Below, piece by piece: positions 24,362 to 33,681 of a DNA stretch of 64,000 nt; the stretch's first letter is position 1; each line of letters begins with the position of its first letter. Below the pieces are notes generated by a model that searched no databases, was not told the origin of the DNA, and saw only the letters and a list, made by a program, of their open reading frames with translations. The stretch comes from Thermoactinospora rubra. Its GTDB lineage: Bacteria; Actinomycetota; Actinomycetes; Streptosporangiales; Streptosporangiaceae. Made by a program: the position numbers and the translations under genes. Location: assembly GCF_002093975.1 (NCBI RefSeq), contig NZ_MSZZ01000010.1:124001-188000 (forward strand). Reading direction: 5' to 3'.

Positions 24362-25279
24362 ATGCACAGCACGTTCCTCCAGCCGTCCGACGAGGTGGCG
24401 GCGGCGCTGAGCGCGGGCGGGCCGGTCGTGGCCCTGGAGTCCACGATCATCTCCCACGGCCTGCCCAGGCCGCGCAACCTGGAGGTCGCCCGCGAGCTGG
24501 AGGAGATCGTCCGGTCCGCGGGAGCCGTACCGGCCACCATCGCGGTCCTGGACGGCGTGGCCCGCGCCGGGCTGACCGACGCGGAGCTGGAGCGCGTGGC
24601 GATGGAGGACGGGCTGCGCAAGCTGGGCCAGCGCGACCTGCCGGTGGCGGCGGCGCTGAAGGCGAGCGGCGCGACGACCGTGTCCGCGACGTCCTTCCTC
24701 GCGGCCCGGGCGGGCATCCGGATCTTCGCCACCGGCGGCCTGGGCGGCGTCCACCGGGGCTGGACCGAGGACCAGGACGAGTCGGCCGACCTGGACACCC
24801 TCGCGCGCACCAGGCTGACCGTGGTGTGCGCGGGCGTGAAGTCGATCCTGGACGTGCCCGCGACCCTGCAGCGCCTGGAGACCCGCGGCGTCACCGTCGT
24901 CGGCTACCGCACCGACCGCTTCCCCGGCTTCTACCTGCACTCCTCGGGCCAGCCTGTGGACTGGCGCATCGAGACGCCCGAGGAGGCCGCGGCGATCATG
25001 CGCGGGCAGGACGCGCTGGGCGGCCCGCAGACCGCGCTGGTCGTGGCCAACCCGGTGCCCGCCGAGCAGCAGCTCGACCCCGAGCTGCACGACCGCGTGC
25101 TGGCCGAGGCGCTGGCCGCCGCCGAGCGCGACGGCGTCACCGGGCAGGCCATCACGCCGTTCCTGCTGGGCTACCTCGTCGAGGCCACCGGCGGGGCGTC
25201 GCTGGAGGCGAACCTGGCCGCGGTGCGCGGCAACGCCGCCCTGGCCGCGCGGATCGCGGTGGCCTGGGCCGGGGCATGA
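24362..25279 (+). CDS. psuG: Pseudouridine-5'-phosphate glycosidase
   Basis: 305 residues of the IndA/PsuG family. The enzyme splits pseudouridine 5'-phosphate into uracil and ribose 5-phosphate. The hallmarks are present: VALESTIISHGLPRPRN near the start, the Lys-containing GLRKLGQRDLPVAAA and FATGGLGGVHRG. Length matches the family. ATG 24362 is used, with GTG 24359 directly before it as an alternative. The stop overlaps the ATG of the kinase gene (25276), so the two steps of pseudouridine breakdown form one operon. This should salvage uracil from RNA turnover. Confidence 0.94.
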   Translation: MHSTFLQPSDEVAAALSAGGPVVALESTIISHGLPRPRNLEVARELEEIVRSAGAVPATIAVLDGVARAGLTDAELERVAMEDGLRKLGQRDLPVAAALKASGATTVSATSFLAARAGIRIFATGGLGGVHRGWTEDQDESADLDTLARTRLTVVCAGVKSILDVPATLQRLETRGVTVVGYRTDRFPGFYLHSSGQPVDWRIETPEEAAAIMRGQDALGGPQTALVVANPVPAEQQLDPELHDRVLAEALAAAERDGVTGQAITPFLLGYLVEATGGASLEANLAAVRGNAALAARIAVAWAGA

Positions 25280-26205
25280 CCAGGCCGGCCCTCCTGGTGA
25301 TCGGCGACGTGGTCACCGACGTCGTCGCCCTGCACGGGACGCCGATCGCCGCGGGCTCCGACATCCCGGCCGACATCTCCATGCGGCCGGGCGGATCCGG
25401 CGCCAACACCGCCGCCTGGGCCGCGCACCTGGGCGGCGACGTCCGCCTGCTGGCCAGGGTCGGCTCCGACAGCGGCGAGTGGCACACCGCCGAGCTGGCC
25501 AGGACCGGCGTGCGTCCGCTGGTCCGGGTGGACCCCGACCACCCCACCGCCGTCGTGATCTCCATGGTGGACGTCACCGGCGAGCGGTCCATGCTGACCA
25601 ACCGCGGGGCCGGCGGGCTGCTGTCGGTCGAGGACTGGGACGAGCGGGTCCTGGAGGGCGTCGGCCACCTGCACCTGTCGGCCTACACACTGTTCGCCGA
25701 ACCCGGCCTGCGCCTGGCCCGCCTGGCCATGGCCACCGCGGCCGGGCGCGGCATCCCCATCAGCGTCGACCCGGCCTCCACCGAGCCGCTGCGCGAGTTC
25801 GGCGTCGAGCGCTTCCTGGCGGAGACCGCCCCGGCGGGCCTGATCATCCCGAACCTGGACGAGGCGCTGCTGCTCACCGGCGCGCCGACCCCGGAGCGGG
25901 CCGCCGCCGCCCTGGGCGAGAGGTACGGCACAGCCGTCGTGAAGCTGGGCGCGCGGGGTGCTCTAGCGGCTTCGCGTGGGCGTGTGGTGGCGCGGGCCGA
26001 GGGCGCCGCCGTCCGGGTCGTGGACTCCACGGGCGCCGGGGACGCCTTCGCCGCGGGGTATCTCGTCGCGCGGCTGCGCGGCGCGGACCAGCAGGTCGCG
26101 CTGGAGGCGGGGATCGCGGCGGGAGCCGAGTGCGTGGCCCAGGTAGGCGGTCGGCCACGGTACGGTTTGGACAGGAAGCACCTTTACCCTATTCGCACCG
26201 ATTGA
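25276..26205 (+). CDS. psuK: PfkB-family carbohydrate kinase, probable pseudouridine kinase
   Basis: 309 residues with PfkB signatures: the substrate-side MRPGGSGANTAAWAAHLGG near the N-terminus and the anion-hole/catalytic DSTGAGDAFAAGYL near the C-terminus. General PfkB enzymes phosphorylate ribose, fructose, adenosine and others. Specificity for pseudouridine is inferred from the 4-base overlap with psuG, a common pairing. No transporter for pseudouridine is next to it. The YeiH gene upstream is not part of the usual operon. Confidence 0.88.
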   Translation: MTRPALLVIGDVVTDVVALHGTPIAAGSDIPADISMRPGGSGANTAAWAAHLGGDVRLLARVGSDSGEWHTAELARTGVRPLVRVDPDHPTAVVISMVDVTGERSMLTNRGAGGLLSVEDWDERVLEGVGHLHLSAYTLFAEPGLRLARLAMATAAGRGIPISVDPASTEPLREFGVERFLAETAPAGLIIPNLDEALLLTGAPTPERAAAALGERYGTAVVKLGARGALAASRGRVVARAEGAAVRVVDSTGAGDAFAAGYLVARLRGADQQVALEAGIAAGAECVAQVGGRPRYGLDRKHLYPIRTD

Positions 26206-26269
26206 TAGCTTGCCTCGTAGGCTGCACCAATAGCCACATGCGCCACATTGGGGAGGGTACAGTCCGCCC

Positions 26270-28081
26270 ATGGACGTCGAGTCATCGATCCGCCTGAGCG
26301 ACCTGGTCCCGGCCCTGCGCTGGAGCCGACCGCAGCAGGTGGCCGAGGCCCTCGCCGACCCGCGACTCCCGGCGGGCTGGTGGGCCACGCTCGCCCTGTC
26401 CCGCGCGCTGGGCACGACCGGCGTGGACTGGCTGTGCGAGCGCCTGGCCCGGCTGGCCGCCTCGCGCTGGGAGCACCTTCCCCTGGCCGAGGTCCTGCCC
26501 GCCCTCCAGGTACACCACGTCGACCCCGGCCTGACCGGCTGGCCGGAACCGGTCCGGGCCGCCATCGCCGGCGCCGGGGGGTGGAACCGCCTCAAGCGCC
26601 TCAGCCCGGCCGACCTGGCGGGCGCTTCCGAGCAGGTGGTGAGCTCGCTGTTCCGCGAGGTGCTCGGCCGGGCGCAGGGCGCGCCGGCGGCGTTCCAGCC
26701 CGGCCCGGTCGCGCAGCAACCCGCCTCGCCCCTCCAGACCGGGCCCGTCGCACAGCCCGCGTCACCCCTCCAAACCGGGCCCGTCGCACAGCAGCCCGCC
26801 TCACCCCTCCAGACCGGCCCGGTCGCGCGGCCCGCGCCACCCCTCCAGACCGGTCCGGTCCCGCAGCAGCCCGCCTCGCCTCTCCAGACCGGCCCGGTCG
26901 CGCGGCCCGGCGCCGCCGTCCCCGCCCCGTCGCCCGCGCCTGGCCCCGCGCCCGCCCCGGTGCCCGCGGCCTCGCCCGCGCCCGAGCACGTCATGGTGCG
27001 GGTCGTCGACGGGCTGTTCAGCAAGTTCGACCGGCTGGAGCTCGCGGTCGCGCGGTACCGCCTGTTCGCCGAGGACCCCGTCAGCCTGCGCGAGCTGGCC
27101 CATCGCATGCTCGTCGACCGCGACGTGCTGTCGCTGGCCCAGCGCACCGCCGAGGAGCGGGTGCTGTCGTGGCTGCGCTCCTCGGAGTCGGCCCCCGTCA
27201 CCGGGCACATGTTCCGCCTCACCGAGTGGCTGGGCGCCGCCGCCACGGAAGACCAGCTCATCGGGGCCGACCCCGAGCACCCGATCATCGTGCCGTCGCT
27301 CAACACCCCGCTGTGGCGCGTCCTGGTCACGCTCATGCCCGACCGCCGGCTGCAGGACGGCTGGCTGGTCGTCGGCGACCTGCGCGGGCTGCAACAGCGC
27401 ACCCGCCAGCTGCTGGCCGCCGCGCCGCGCGACGCCGACCCCGCCGAGCTGCTGGCCGACCTGGGCATCCGGCGGCACTCCGCCCAGGCATGGCTGGAGG
27501 CGCTGCCGCCCGAGGCTCCCGCCGCCGCCCACGCCGCCCAGCCCGAGGCCCCCCAGGCGCTGCCCCGCCGTACGCCGGGGGCCAACGGCCACCACCGCGG
27601 CGGCCAGCCCATCCCGCAGGTGTCGCCCACCATCGACCCGACGGCCGCGCTCGCCACGCTGTCGGCGCTGTCGGGCGGACGCAACGGCGCGCTGCCCGAA
27701 CGCACGCCCGGCGCGTCGGGCTTCTCGGGCTCCGGCGTCCCCGGCGGCCTGCACGGGACCCCGCCCGCTCCCCCGGCGCCCCTGCCGAGCCCGGCCTCCG
27801 ACCCGCGCCGCTGGCAGCGCATCGAGGTCACGCCCGAGCACCTGCGCGGCGGCCCGGTGACCGTCCCGGAGAACTACGCGGCCCAGCTGGGCATGCGCCC
27901 CGGCACCCTGCTGTCGGTCACGGGCCCGGGCAACAACGCCGTGGTGCTGGTGTGGCCGGGCGACCGCCAGCCGGTGTTCGACTCGCTGCAGCCGGTGCTG
28001 ATGCGCCTCAACGCCCGCCCGGGCGACCAGGTCTACGTCACGGTGGACGGCTACCGCCTGGAGGCGCAGCTCACCGCCTAG
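26270..28081 (+). CDS. Unrecognised cytosolic protein with GPVxQQPASPLQT repeats
   Basis: 603 residues with no signal peptide or membrane segment. Four parts can be seen. Residues 1-143 are helical with many Trp. Residues of about 145-240 are a Pro-rich tract whose first part is five alternating 13/12-residue repeats. Residues of about 243-410 are a compact domain whose DPVSLRELAHRMLVDRDV and AEERVLSWL recall a sigma region-4-like helix-turn-helix, though weakly. The last 80 residues (RWQRIEVTPEHL... PGDQVYVTVDGYRL) form a probable small beta domain after another Pro-rich linker. ATG 26270 follows GGGGAGGG at 12 bases; TACAGT just before it could make a leaderless start. No function assigned. 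Confidence 0.75.
   Translation: MDVESSIRLSDLVPALRWSRPQQVAEALADPRLPAGWWATLALSRALGTTGVDWLCERLARLAASRWEHLPLAEVLPALQVHHVDPGLTGWPEPVRAAIAGAGGWNRLKRLSPADLAGASEQVVSSLFREVLGRAQGAPAAFQPGPVAQQPASPLQTGPVAQPASPLQTGPVAQQPASPLQTGPVARPAPPLQTGPVPQQPASPLQTGPVARPGAAVPAPSPAPGPAPAPVPAASPAPEHVMVRVVDGLFSKFDRLELAVARYRLFAEDPVSLRELAHRMLVDRDVLSLAQRTAEERVLSWLRSSESAPVTGHMFRLTEWLGAAATEDQLIGADPEHPIIVPSLNTPLWRVLVTLMPDRRLQDGWLVVGDLRGLQQRTRQLLAAAPRDADPAELLADLGIRRHSAQAWLEALPPEAPAAAHAAQPEAPQALPRRTPGANGHHRGGQPIPQVSPTIDPTAALATLSALSGGRNGALPERTPGASGFSGSGVPGGLHGTPPAPPAPLPSPASDPRRWQRIEVTPEHLRGGPVTVPENYAAQLGMRPGTLLSVTGPGNNAVVLVWPGDRQPVFDSLQPVLMRLNARPGDQVYVTVDGYRLEAQLTA
26702..26908 (+). repeat. Alternating 39/36-base tandem repeat inside a coding region
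   Basis: Units 26702-26740, 26741-26776, 26777-26815, 26816-26851 and 26852-26890, plus a partial unit to 26908. They encode GPVAQQPASPLQT and GPVAQPASPLQT-like peptides in turn. Nucleotide identity between units is high, so the array is recent and likely to vary in copy number between strains. Confidence 0.85.
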
Positions 28082-28094
28082 CCCCGTGCGGCGG

Positions 28095-31028
28095 TCAGCG
28101 GTGCACGGCGTCGGGCGTCACCAGGCGCAGGCGATGGGCCGTCGCCGCCGCCTCGCCCCGGGAGGCGACGCCCAGCTTGGCGAGGATGTTGGACACGTGC
28201 ACGCTCACCGTCTTCACCGAGATGAACAGCTCCGCCGCGATCTCCCTGTTGCTCCGGCCCGCCGTCAGCAGCTCCAGCACCTCCAGCTCGCGGGCCGTGA
28301 GCCCGTGGCGCGAGTCCTGGGGCTGCGGCTCGCGGGCGACCGCGACGCCCGCCCGGCGGGCCAGCTCGGCGATCTCGTTCAGCAGCGGCGCGGCCTCCAG
28401 CCGCTCGGCCAGCTCCCGCGCTCTGGCCAGCCGCTCCCCCGCGCCCGTGCGCTGCCCGGACGCGACCGCCGCCCACGCGCCGTCCGTCAGCGCGCGGGCC
28501 TCGCCGTACGGCTGGCCGAGCCGGCGCCACGCCTCGGCGGCGGCGTCCCAGGCCGCCACCGGATCCCAGGCCACCCCGGTCGAAGCCGCCCGTTCCCCGG
28601 CCGATCCCCCCAGGTCGCCGGTGAGCGCCTCGAAGGTGAGCCTGTGCGCCCGCTGGAGATCCCCGTCGACCTCCAGCCCCTCGGCCATCGCGACGATCTC
28701 GCGCAGCGCGCCGGTGTCGCCCGCCGCCCGGCACGCCCGCGCCGCCGCGATCAGCAGGGGCCACGAGTAGCGCGGGTCGTTGCGGAGGTCGGTGTCGCGA
28801 AGGTGACGCAACGCCAGCTCGACGGCGTCGCCCAGGCGGCCGTGGGCGGCGGCCAGCTCGATCTCCCGCCGCGCGTGCGGCAGGATCGCCTGCCCCCGGT
28901 GGAGCCCGCGCGAGTACACCGCCCGGGTCGCGCCGAACAGCCGGTCCGCCTCCTCCAGCCTGCCCCGGGCCAGCGCGATCTCCATGGCGAAGCCCTGCAG
29001 GCTGGCGCGGTTCGGCGCGGGCGGCGACAGCTCCAGGGCGTGCTCGATCACCTCCAGGGCCTCGTCCCAGCGGCCCAGCGACACCAGCGGCTCGGCCAGG
29101 TTGATGGACAGGAACGTGCCGGAGGTGCGGGCCAGGCCGTAGCGCTCGGCCTCGGCGACGCCCTTTCCGGCCCGCTCGGCCGCCTGCTCGTGCCGCCCGG
29201 CGCCCTCCAGCGCGTCGGTCTCGGAGATGATGGCGCGCATCATGCCGTTGTAGTCGCCGCCCAGGACGGCCAGCCGCCGCGCCTCGGCGAAGGCGGGCAG
29301 GTAGGCGTCGATCTCGCAGAAGCGGCAGCTCGCCCAGGTCAGCGTGACGAGGGCGTGCGCCTCGACGTCGTGCTGGCCGAGCCGGCGGGCCAGCTCCATG
29401 GCCTCGCGCGCGTTGGCGATCTTCTCCTCCCACATGTCGCGGGAGCTGATCATGACCGCGAGCGTGTGGAGCATCTTGGCGCGCAGCACGCTCGGCTCGT
29501 CGGACGGCACGAGCGGGATGGCCCTGCGCAGGTCGTCGAGGTAGCCGGGGCGGCCGAGGTCGAAGCGGATCAGGCCGCGCAGCCGCAGCAGGCGCGCCGC
29601 CCTGATCGGCTCCCTGCCGGGGTCGACCTCGTCGATCGCCGTGGAGGCCAGCGCCAGGCCGCGCTCGAACTCGCCCGCCACCCACGCCGCGGTGGCCGCC
29701 TGACGCAGCACCTCGACGCGGTCGGCGCCGATCCGCCCGGCCGCGTCGGGCACCTGGTCCCACAGCTCCAGCACGCGCGAGAGCATGGCGAACTGCTCGT
29801 CGTAGGCGGCGGCCTTCCTGGCGGCGGCCGCGGCCCGCCAGGCGCTGATGAGCGCCCAGGTGCTGTCGTGGGCGGCGTGCCAGTGGTGGGCCAGCTCGAT
29901 GGCGCCACGCGGCGCGGGCAGGATCGACAGGTCGCGCTCCAGCGCCTCGGCGAAGCGGGTGTGGAGCCGGGTGTGCTCGCCCGGCAGCAGGTCGTCGTGG
30001 AGCGCCTCCCTGATCAGCGCGTGGCGGAAGGAATACCCCTCTCCGTCGACGACCAGGACGTTGCTCGCGACGGCGGGCCGCAGCGCGCTGTCCAGGGCCC
30101 CGTCGTCGAGCCCGGCCACCGAGGCCAGCAGCGCGTGCTCGATCCGGGCGCCGCCCGCGCTGGCCACCCGCAGCAGCTCCTTGGTCTCCTCGGGCAGCCG
30201 CTCGACGCCGGCCAGCAGCAGGTCCCGCAGCGACTCGGGGATGGCCTGCCCGGCCCCGGCCTCGGTCAGCAGCGCCTCCACGAACAGCGGGTTGCCCTCG
30301 CTGCGGGAGTAGATCAGGTCGAGGTCGGCCGGCGACGGCTCGCGGCGCAGGATGCCCGCGGCCTGCTCCACCACCTCCCGCCTGGTCAGGCGGCGCAGCT
30401 CCAGGCGCGTCACCCACGCCACCCGGCCCAGCTCGGCCAGGAGCGGGCGCAGCGGATGGGTGCGGTGGAGCTCGTCGGAGCGGTAGGTCACCACCATGAG
30501 CAGGCGCGCGTCGGACCGCTGGTAGCGCACCAGGAACGACAGCAGGTCGCGCGTGGACCGGTCGGCCCAGTGGGCGTCCTCGACGACGAGCAGGACCGGC
30601 TCGTCCTCGGCCAGCCGTTCGATGAGGCCCAGCATCTGCTCGAACAGGCGCGCCCGCGCCTCGGGCCCGTCGTCGTCGGGCTCGCCGAACTCCGGCAGCA
30701 GGCGGGCCAGCCCGCGGGTGGTGCCGCCCGGCACCAGCGCGGCCACCGCGTCGCGCCCCATGTCGCGGACCAGCGCCCGCAGGACCGCGGTGAACGGGGC
30801 GTACGGCAGGCCGTCGGTGCCCAGCTCCACGCACCCGCCCAGCAGCACCCGCCAGCCCTCGGCGGCGGCGGCGAACTCCTTGACCAGCCGCGTCTTGCCG
30901 ACCCCGGCCTCCCCGCCCACCAGCACGGTGGCGGAGCCGCCCGCGCGCGCCCGCTCCAGGGCGCGGCGCAGCGTCGCCAGCTCCTCCGCCCGCCCGACGA
31001 ACACGGGACTCACCGCATGAACGCTCAC
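28095..31028 (-). CDS. LAL-type LuxR-family regulator with AAA ATPase domain (1)
   Basis: 977 residues. The N-terminal ATPase has Walker A VGGEAGVGKTRLVKEF and Walker B VLLVVEDAHWADRS. A long TPR-like helical middle follows. The C-terminal LuxR helix-turn-helix (last 65 residues) reads LTARELEVLELLTAGRSNREIAAELFISVKTVSVHVSNIL. The architecture matches large MalT-like/LAL activators. GTG 31028 follows a GGGGG stretch. It converges with the repeat protein at 28081 (13-base gap) and has a paralog at 37.9 kb, so this section carries two LALs. Targets and inducer are unknown. Confidence 0.92.
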   Translation of the reverse strand: MSVHAVSPVFVGRAEELATLRRALERARAGGSATVLVGGEAGVGKTRLVKEFAAAAEGWRVLLGGCVELGTDGLPYAPFTAVLRALVRDMGRDAVAALVPGGTTRGLARLLPEFGEPDDDGPEARARLFEQMLGLIERLAEDEPVLLVVEDAHWADRSTRDLLSFLVRYQRSDARLLMVVTYRSDELHRTHPLRPLLAELGRVAWVTRLELRRLTRREVVEQAAGILRREPSPADLDLIYSRSEGNPLFVEALLTEAGAGQAIPESLRDLLLAGVERLPEETKELLRVASAGGARIEHALLASVAGLDDGALDSALRPAVASNVLVVDGEGYSFRHALIREALHDDLLPGEHTRLHTRFAEALERDLSILPAPRGAIELAHHWHAAHDSTWALISAWRAAAAARKAAAYDEQFAMLSRVLELWDQVPDAAGRIGADRVEVLRQAATAAWVAGEFERGLALASTAIDEVDPGREPIRAARLLRLRGLIRFDLGRPGYLDDLRRAIPLVPSDEPSVLRAKMLHTLAVMISSRDMWEEKIANAREAMELARRLGQHDVEAHALVTLTWASCRFCEIDAYLPAFAEARRLAVLGGDYNGMMRAIISETDALEGAGRHEQAAERAGKGVAEAERYGLARTSGTFLSINLAEPLVSLGRWDEALEVIEHALELSPPAPNRASLQGFAMEIALARGRLEEADRLFGATRAVYSRGLHRGQAILPHARREIELAAAHGRLGDAVELALRHLRDTDLRNDPRYSWPLLIAAARACRAAGDTGALREIVAMAEGLEVDGDLQRAHRLTFEALTGDLGGSAGERAASTGVAWDPVAAWDAAAEAWRRLGQPYGEARALTDGAWAAVASGQRTGAGERLARARELAERLEAAPLLNEIAELARRAGVAVAREPQPQDSRHGLTARELEVLELLTAGRSNREIAAELFISVKTVSVHVSNILAKLGVASRGEAAATAHRLRLVTPDAVHR

Positions 31029-31123
31029 GCCCCCAGCATGCCATCGCCCACCGACAGGGATGGGCCGCCGCCCAGCAGGCGAGACGCCGCCGCGGGAGGG
31101 CGGCCTTTAGAACGTTCCCAGGC

Positions 31124-31558
31124 TCAGCGCAGCACCTTCCGGTAGAAGGTGGCCGCCTGCTCATAGCCCAGCGCCCGGTAGAACTCCGGGGCCCGGCGGG
31201 TGGCCATCGCGACGTACCCGGCCTGGCGGGAGCGGGCCCACTCCTCGAACTCCTCCAGCAACGCCCGCCCGATGCCCTGCCGCCGCACCCCCGTCTGCAC
31301 CATGGCCTCCTCCACCCAGGCCACCGGTCCGTTGGCGAACAGCGTCAGGTGCACGAAACCCAGCAGGTACCCGTGCACCCTGCCGTCAACCACGGCGGCC
31401 AGCAGCAGGGCGTCCTCGTTCTCCAGCAGCTGGGGCAGCGCCAGGTCGAAGGCCTCCCGCTCGGGCCGGAAGGTCAAGCCGAACTCCCGCGCCAGCGCGA
31501 AGATCTCATCGGCGTCGGCCTTCTCGGCCCTCCTGATGAGGAGACTTTCGGAGGTCAT
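31124..31558 (-). CDS. GNAT-family N-acetyltransferase
   Basis: 144 residues. LLIRRAEKADADEIFALARE is the typical start, AMVQTGVRRQGIGRALLEEFEEWA is the acetyl-CoA loop, and RAPEFYRALGYEQAATFYRKVL is the end of the fold. ATG 31558 follows GGAGGT directly in the mRNA sense, although the spacing is short; a longer frame exists to 31615. Single-domain, probably for a small amine or protein N-terminus. It lies downstream of the acyl-CoA dehydrogenase gene on the same strand, 63 bases away, but is not an obvious part of that pathway. Confidence 0.83.
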   Translation of the reverse strand: MTSESLLIRRAEKADADEIFALAREFGLTFRPEREAFDLALPQLLENEDALLLAAVVDGRVHGYLLGFVHLTLFANGPVAWVEEAMVQTGVRRQGIGRALLEEFEEWARSRQAGYVAMATRRAPEFYRALGYEQAATFYRKVLR

Positions 31559-31621
31559 GCGTGGGAGCCTAAGCCAGGCCGGATCATCCGGGCAACGCGC
31601 CTCATGTGCCGACAAGGTCGC

Positions 31622-32770
31622 CTACAAGTCGCCCAGGCCCAGCTGGCGGGCGATGAGCATGCGCTGCACCTCGCTCGTGCCCTCCCCGATCTCCAGGATC
31701 TTCGCGTCCCGGTAGAAGCGGCCGACCGGGAACTCGTTCATGAAGCCGTAGCCGCCGAAGATCTGCGTGGCGTCCCGCGCGTTGTCCATGGCCGCGTTGG
31801 AGGCCACCAGCTTGGCGATGGCCGCCTCCTTCTTGAACGGCCGGCCCGCCAGCAGCAGCTCGGCCGCGTGGTAGTAGGCCAGCCGGGCGGTGTGCGCCCT
31901 GGCCTCCATGTCGGCGATCTTGAACTGGATGGCCTGGTAGTGGCCGATCGGGTGGCCGAAGGCGCGGCGCTCGCGCACGTACTTCAGGCACTCGTCCACG
32001 CAGCCCTGCGCCAGGCCGACGCTCAGCGCCGCGATGGCGACGCGGCCCTCGTCGAGCGTCTGCAGGAACTGGGCGTAGCCGCGCCCGCGCTCGCCGAGCA
32101 GGTTCTCCGCGGGCACCCGGCAGTCGGAGAAGGACAGCTCGCGGGTGTCGGAGGCGTTCCAGCCGACCTTGGAGTACTTCTTGGAGACGGTGAAGCCCGG
32201 CGTGCCCGAGGGGACCAGGATCGTGGAGATCTCCCTGCGGCCGTCGTTCTCCCCGGTGATCGCGGCGACGCCGACGACGCCGGTGATGTCGGTGCCGGCG
32301 TTGGTGATGAACGCCTTCGTCCCGTTGATCACCCACTCGCCGCCGTCGAGCACGGCGGTGGTGCGCATGCCGCCCGGCACGTCGGAGCCGCCGCCCGGCT
32401 CGGTCAGGCCGAAGGCGCCCAGCATCTGGCCGGTGGCCAGCTTGGGCAGCCAGGTCCGCTTCTGCTCCGCCGTACCGAACCGGAAGATCGGCATCGCGCC
32501 CAGCGAGACGGCCGCCTCCAGCGTGATGGCCACGCTGGAGTCGACCCGGGCGAGCTCCTCCAGGGCCAGGCACAGGGCGAAGTAGTCGCCGCCCATGCCG
32601 CCGTACTCCTCGGGGAACGGCAGGCCGAACAGGCCCATGGCGCCCATCTGGCGCACGATGTCGTAGGGGAACTCCTCCCGCTCGTAGTAGTCGCCGATCA
32701 CGGGGGCGACCACCTCGCGGGCGAAGGCCTCGACGGTCTTGCGGAGCTCTTCGTACTCGTCGTTGAGCAT
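31622..32770 (-). CDS. Acyl-CoA dehydrogenase of the leucine-type operon
   Basis: 382 residues of the FAD-dependent acyl-CoA dehydrogenase fold: GAFGLTEPGGGSDV (FAD/acyl site), a middle beta domain, and QIFGGYGFMNEFPVGRFYRDAK with EIGEGTSEVQRMLIAR. In the operon position of isovaleryl-CoA dehydrogenase, but the catalytic Glu appears at the classical place (GEGTSE, as in butyryl- and medium-chain enzymes). The place used by isovaleryl-CoA dehydrogenases reads LDEGRVAIAA, with Gly where their Glu sits. Substrate may be a short straight or 2-methyl chain instead. ATG 32770 is two bases past the HMG-CoA lyase stop. Confidence 0.92.
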   Translation of the reverse strand: MLNDEYEELRKTVEAFAREVVAPVIGDYYEREEFPYDIVRQMGAMGLFGLPFPEEYGGMGGDYFALCLALEELARVDSSVAITLEAAVSLGAMPIFRFGTAEQKRTWLPKLATGQMLGAFGLTEPGGGSDVPGGMRTTAVLDGGEWVINGTKAFITNAGTDITGVVGVAAITGENDGRREISTILVPSGTPGFTVSKKYSKVGWNASDTRELSFSDCRVPAENLLGERGRGYAQFLQTLDEGRVAIAALSVGLAQGCVDECLKYVRERRAFGHPIGHYQAIQFKIADMEARAHTARLAYYHAAELLLAGRPFKKEAAIAKLVASNAAMDNARDATQIFGGYGFMNEFPVGRFYRDAKILEIGEGTSEVQRMLIARQLGLGDL

Positions 32771-32772
32771 GA

Positions 32773-33681
32773 CTACCCTTTCCCGGCCAGTGCTTGGACG
32801 ACGCGGGACGGGCTGGGCCGGCCGAGCAGTCCCGCGAGCCAGGTGCTTGTGGCGATGAGCTTGTCCAGGTCGAGGCCGGTCTCGATGCCCAGGCCGTGGA
32901 GCATCCAGACCAGGTCCTCGGTGGCGAGGTTGCCCGTGGCGGATTCCGCGTAGGGGCAGCCTCCGATGCCTCCGGTGGAGGCGTCGACCACGCTCACCCC
33001 GGCCTGCAGGGCGGCCAGGGTGTTGGCCAGCGCCTGCCCGTAGGTGTCGTGGAAGTGCACGGCGAGCCGGTCGGGCGCGCCGAAGGCCTCGATGAGGGCG
33101 CGTGCGTGGCCGGGGGTGCCGACGCCGATCGTGTCGCCCAGCGACAGCTCGTAGCAGCCCATGTCCAGCAGCCGGCGGCCGACCGTGACCACCTGGTCGA
33201 TCGGCGTGGGGCCCTCCCACGGGTCGCCGAAGACCATGGAGACGTAGCCGCGGACCTTCAGGCCGTTGTCCAGCGCCCTGGCGACGACCGGCTCGAACAT
33301 CGCGAACTGGCCCTCCAGGCTGCGGTTGAGGTTCTTGGCGGCGAAGGTCTCGGTGGCGCTGGCGAAGATCGCGATCTCGGTGACGCCGAGCGCCAGGGCG
33401 CGGTCCAGGCCGCGCTCGTTGGGCACGAGCACCGGGTAGCGGACGCCGGGGCGGCGCTCCAGGCGGGTCAGCAGCTCCTCGGCGTCGGCCAGCTGCGGGA
33501 CCCACTTGGGGTGCACGAAGCTGGTGGCCTCGATGACCTGATGCCCGGCGTCGGCGAGGCGGTCGACGAACTCCGCCTTCACCTCCACCGGGATGATCGC
33601 CTTCTCGTTCTGCAGGCCGTCGCGCGGGCCGACCTCGTAGACCGTGACCCGCTCGGGCAGGCCGTCGAGCCGGTGCGTCAT
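32773..33681 (-). CDS. Hydroxymethylglutaryl-CoA lyase
   Basis: 302 residues. Splits HMG-CoA to acetoacetate and acetyl-CoA, the last step of leucine breakdown. The metal/substrate motif VYEVGPRDGLQNEK is at the N-terminus, with LGDTIGVGTP and HFHDTYGQALAN in the barrel. The family signature loop is DASTGGIGGCPYAESATGNLATED with the active-site Cys. ATG 33681 overlaps the stop of the carboxylase alpha gene and ends two bases before the dehydrogenase start, so the operon is tight. Confidence 0.95.
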   Translation of the reverse strand: MTHRLDGLPERVTVYEVGPRDGLQNEKAIIPVEVKAEFVDRLADAGHQVIEATSFVHPKWVPQLADAEELLTRLERRPGVRYPVLVPNERGLDRALALGVTEIAIFASATETFAAKNLNRSLEGQFAMFEPVVARALDNGLKVRGYVSMVFGDPWEGPTPIDQVVTVGRRLLDMGCYELSLGDTIGVGTPGHARALIEAFGAPDRLAVHFHDTYGQALANTLAALQAGVSVVDASTGGIGGCPYAESATGNLATEDLVWMLHGLGIETGLDLDKLIATSTWLAGLLGRPSPSRVVQALAGKG

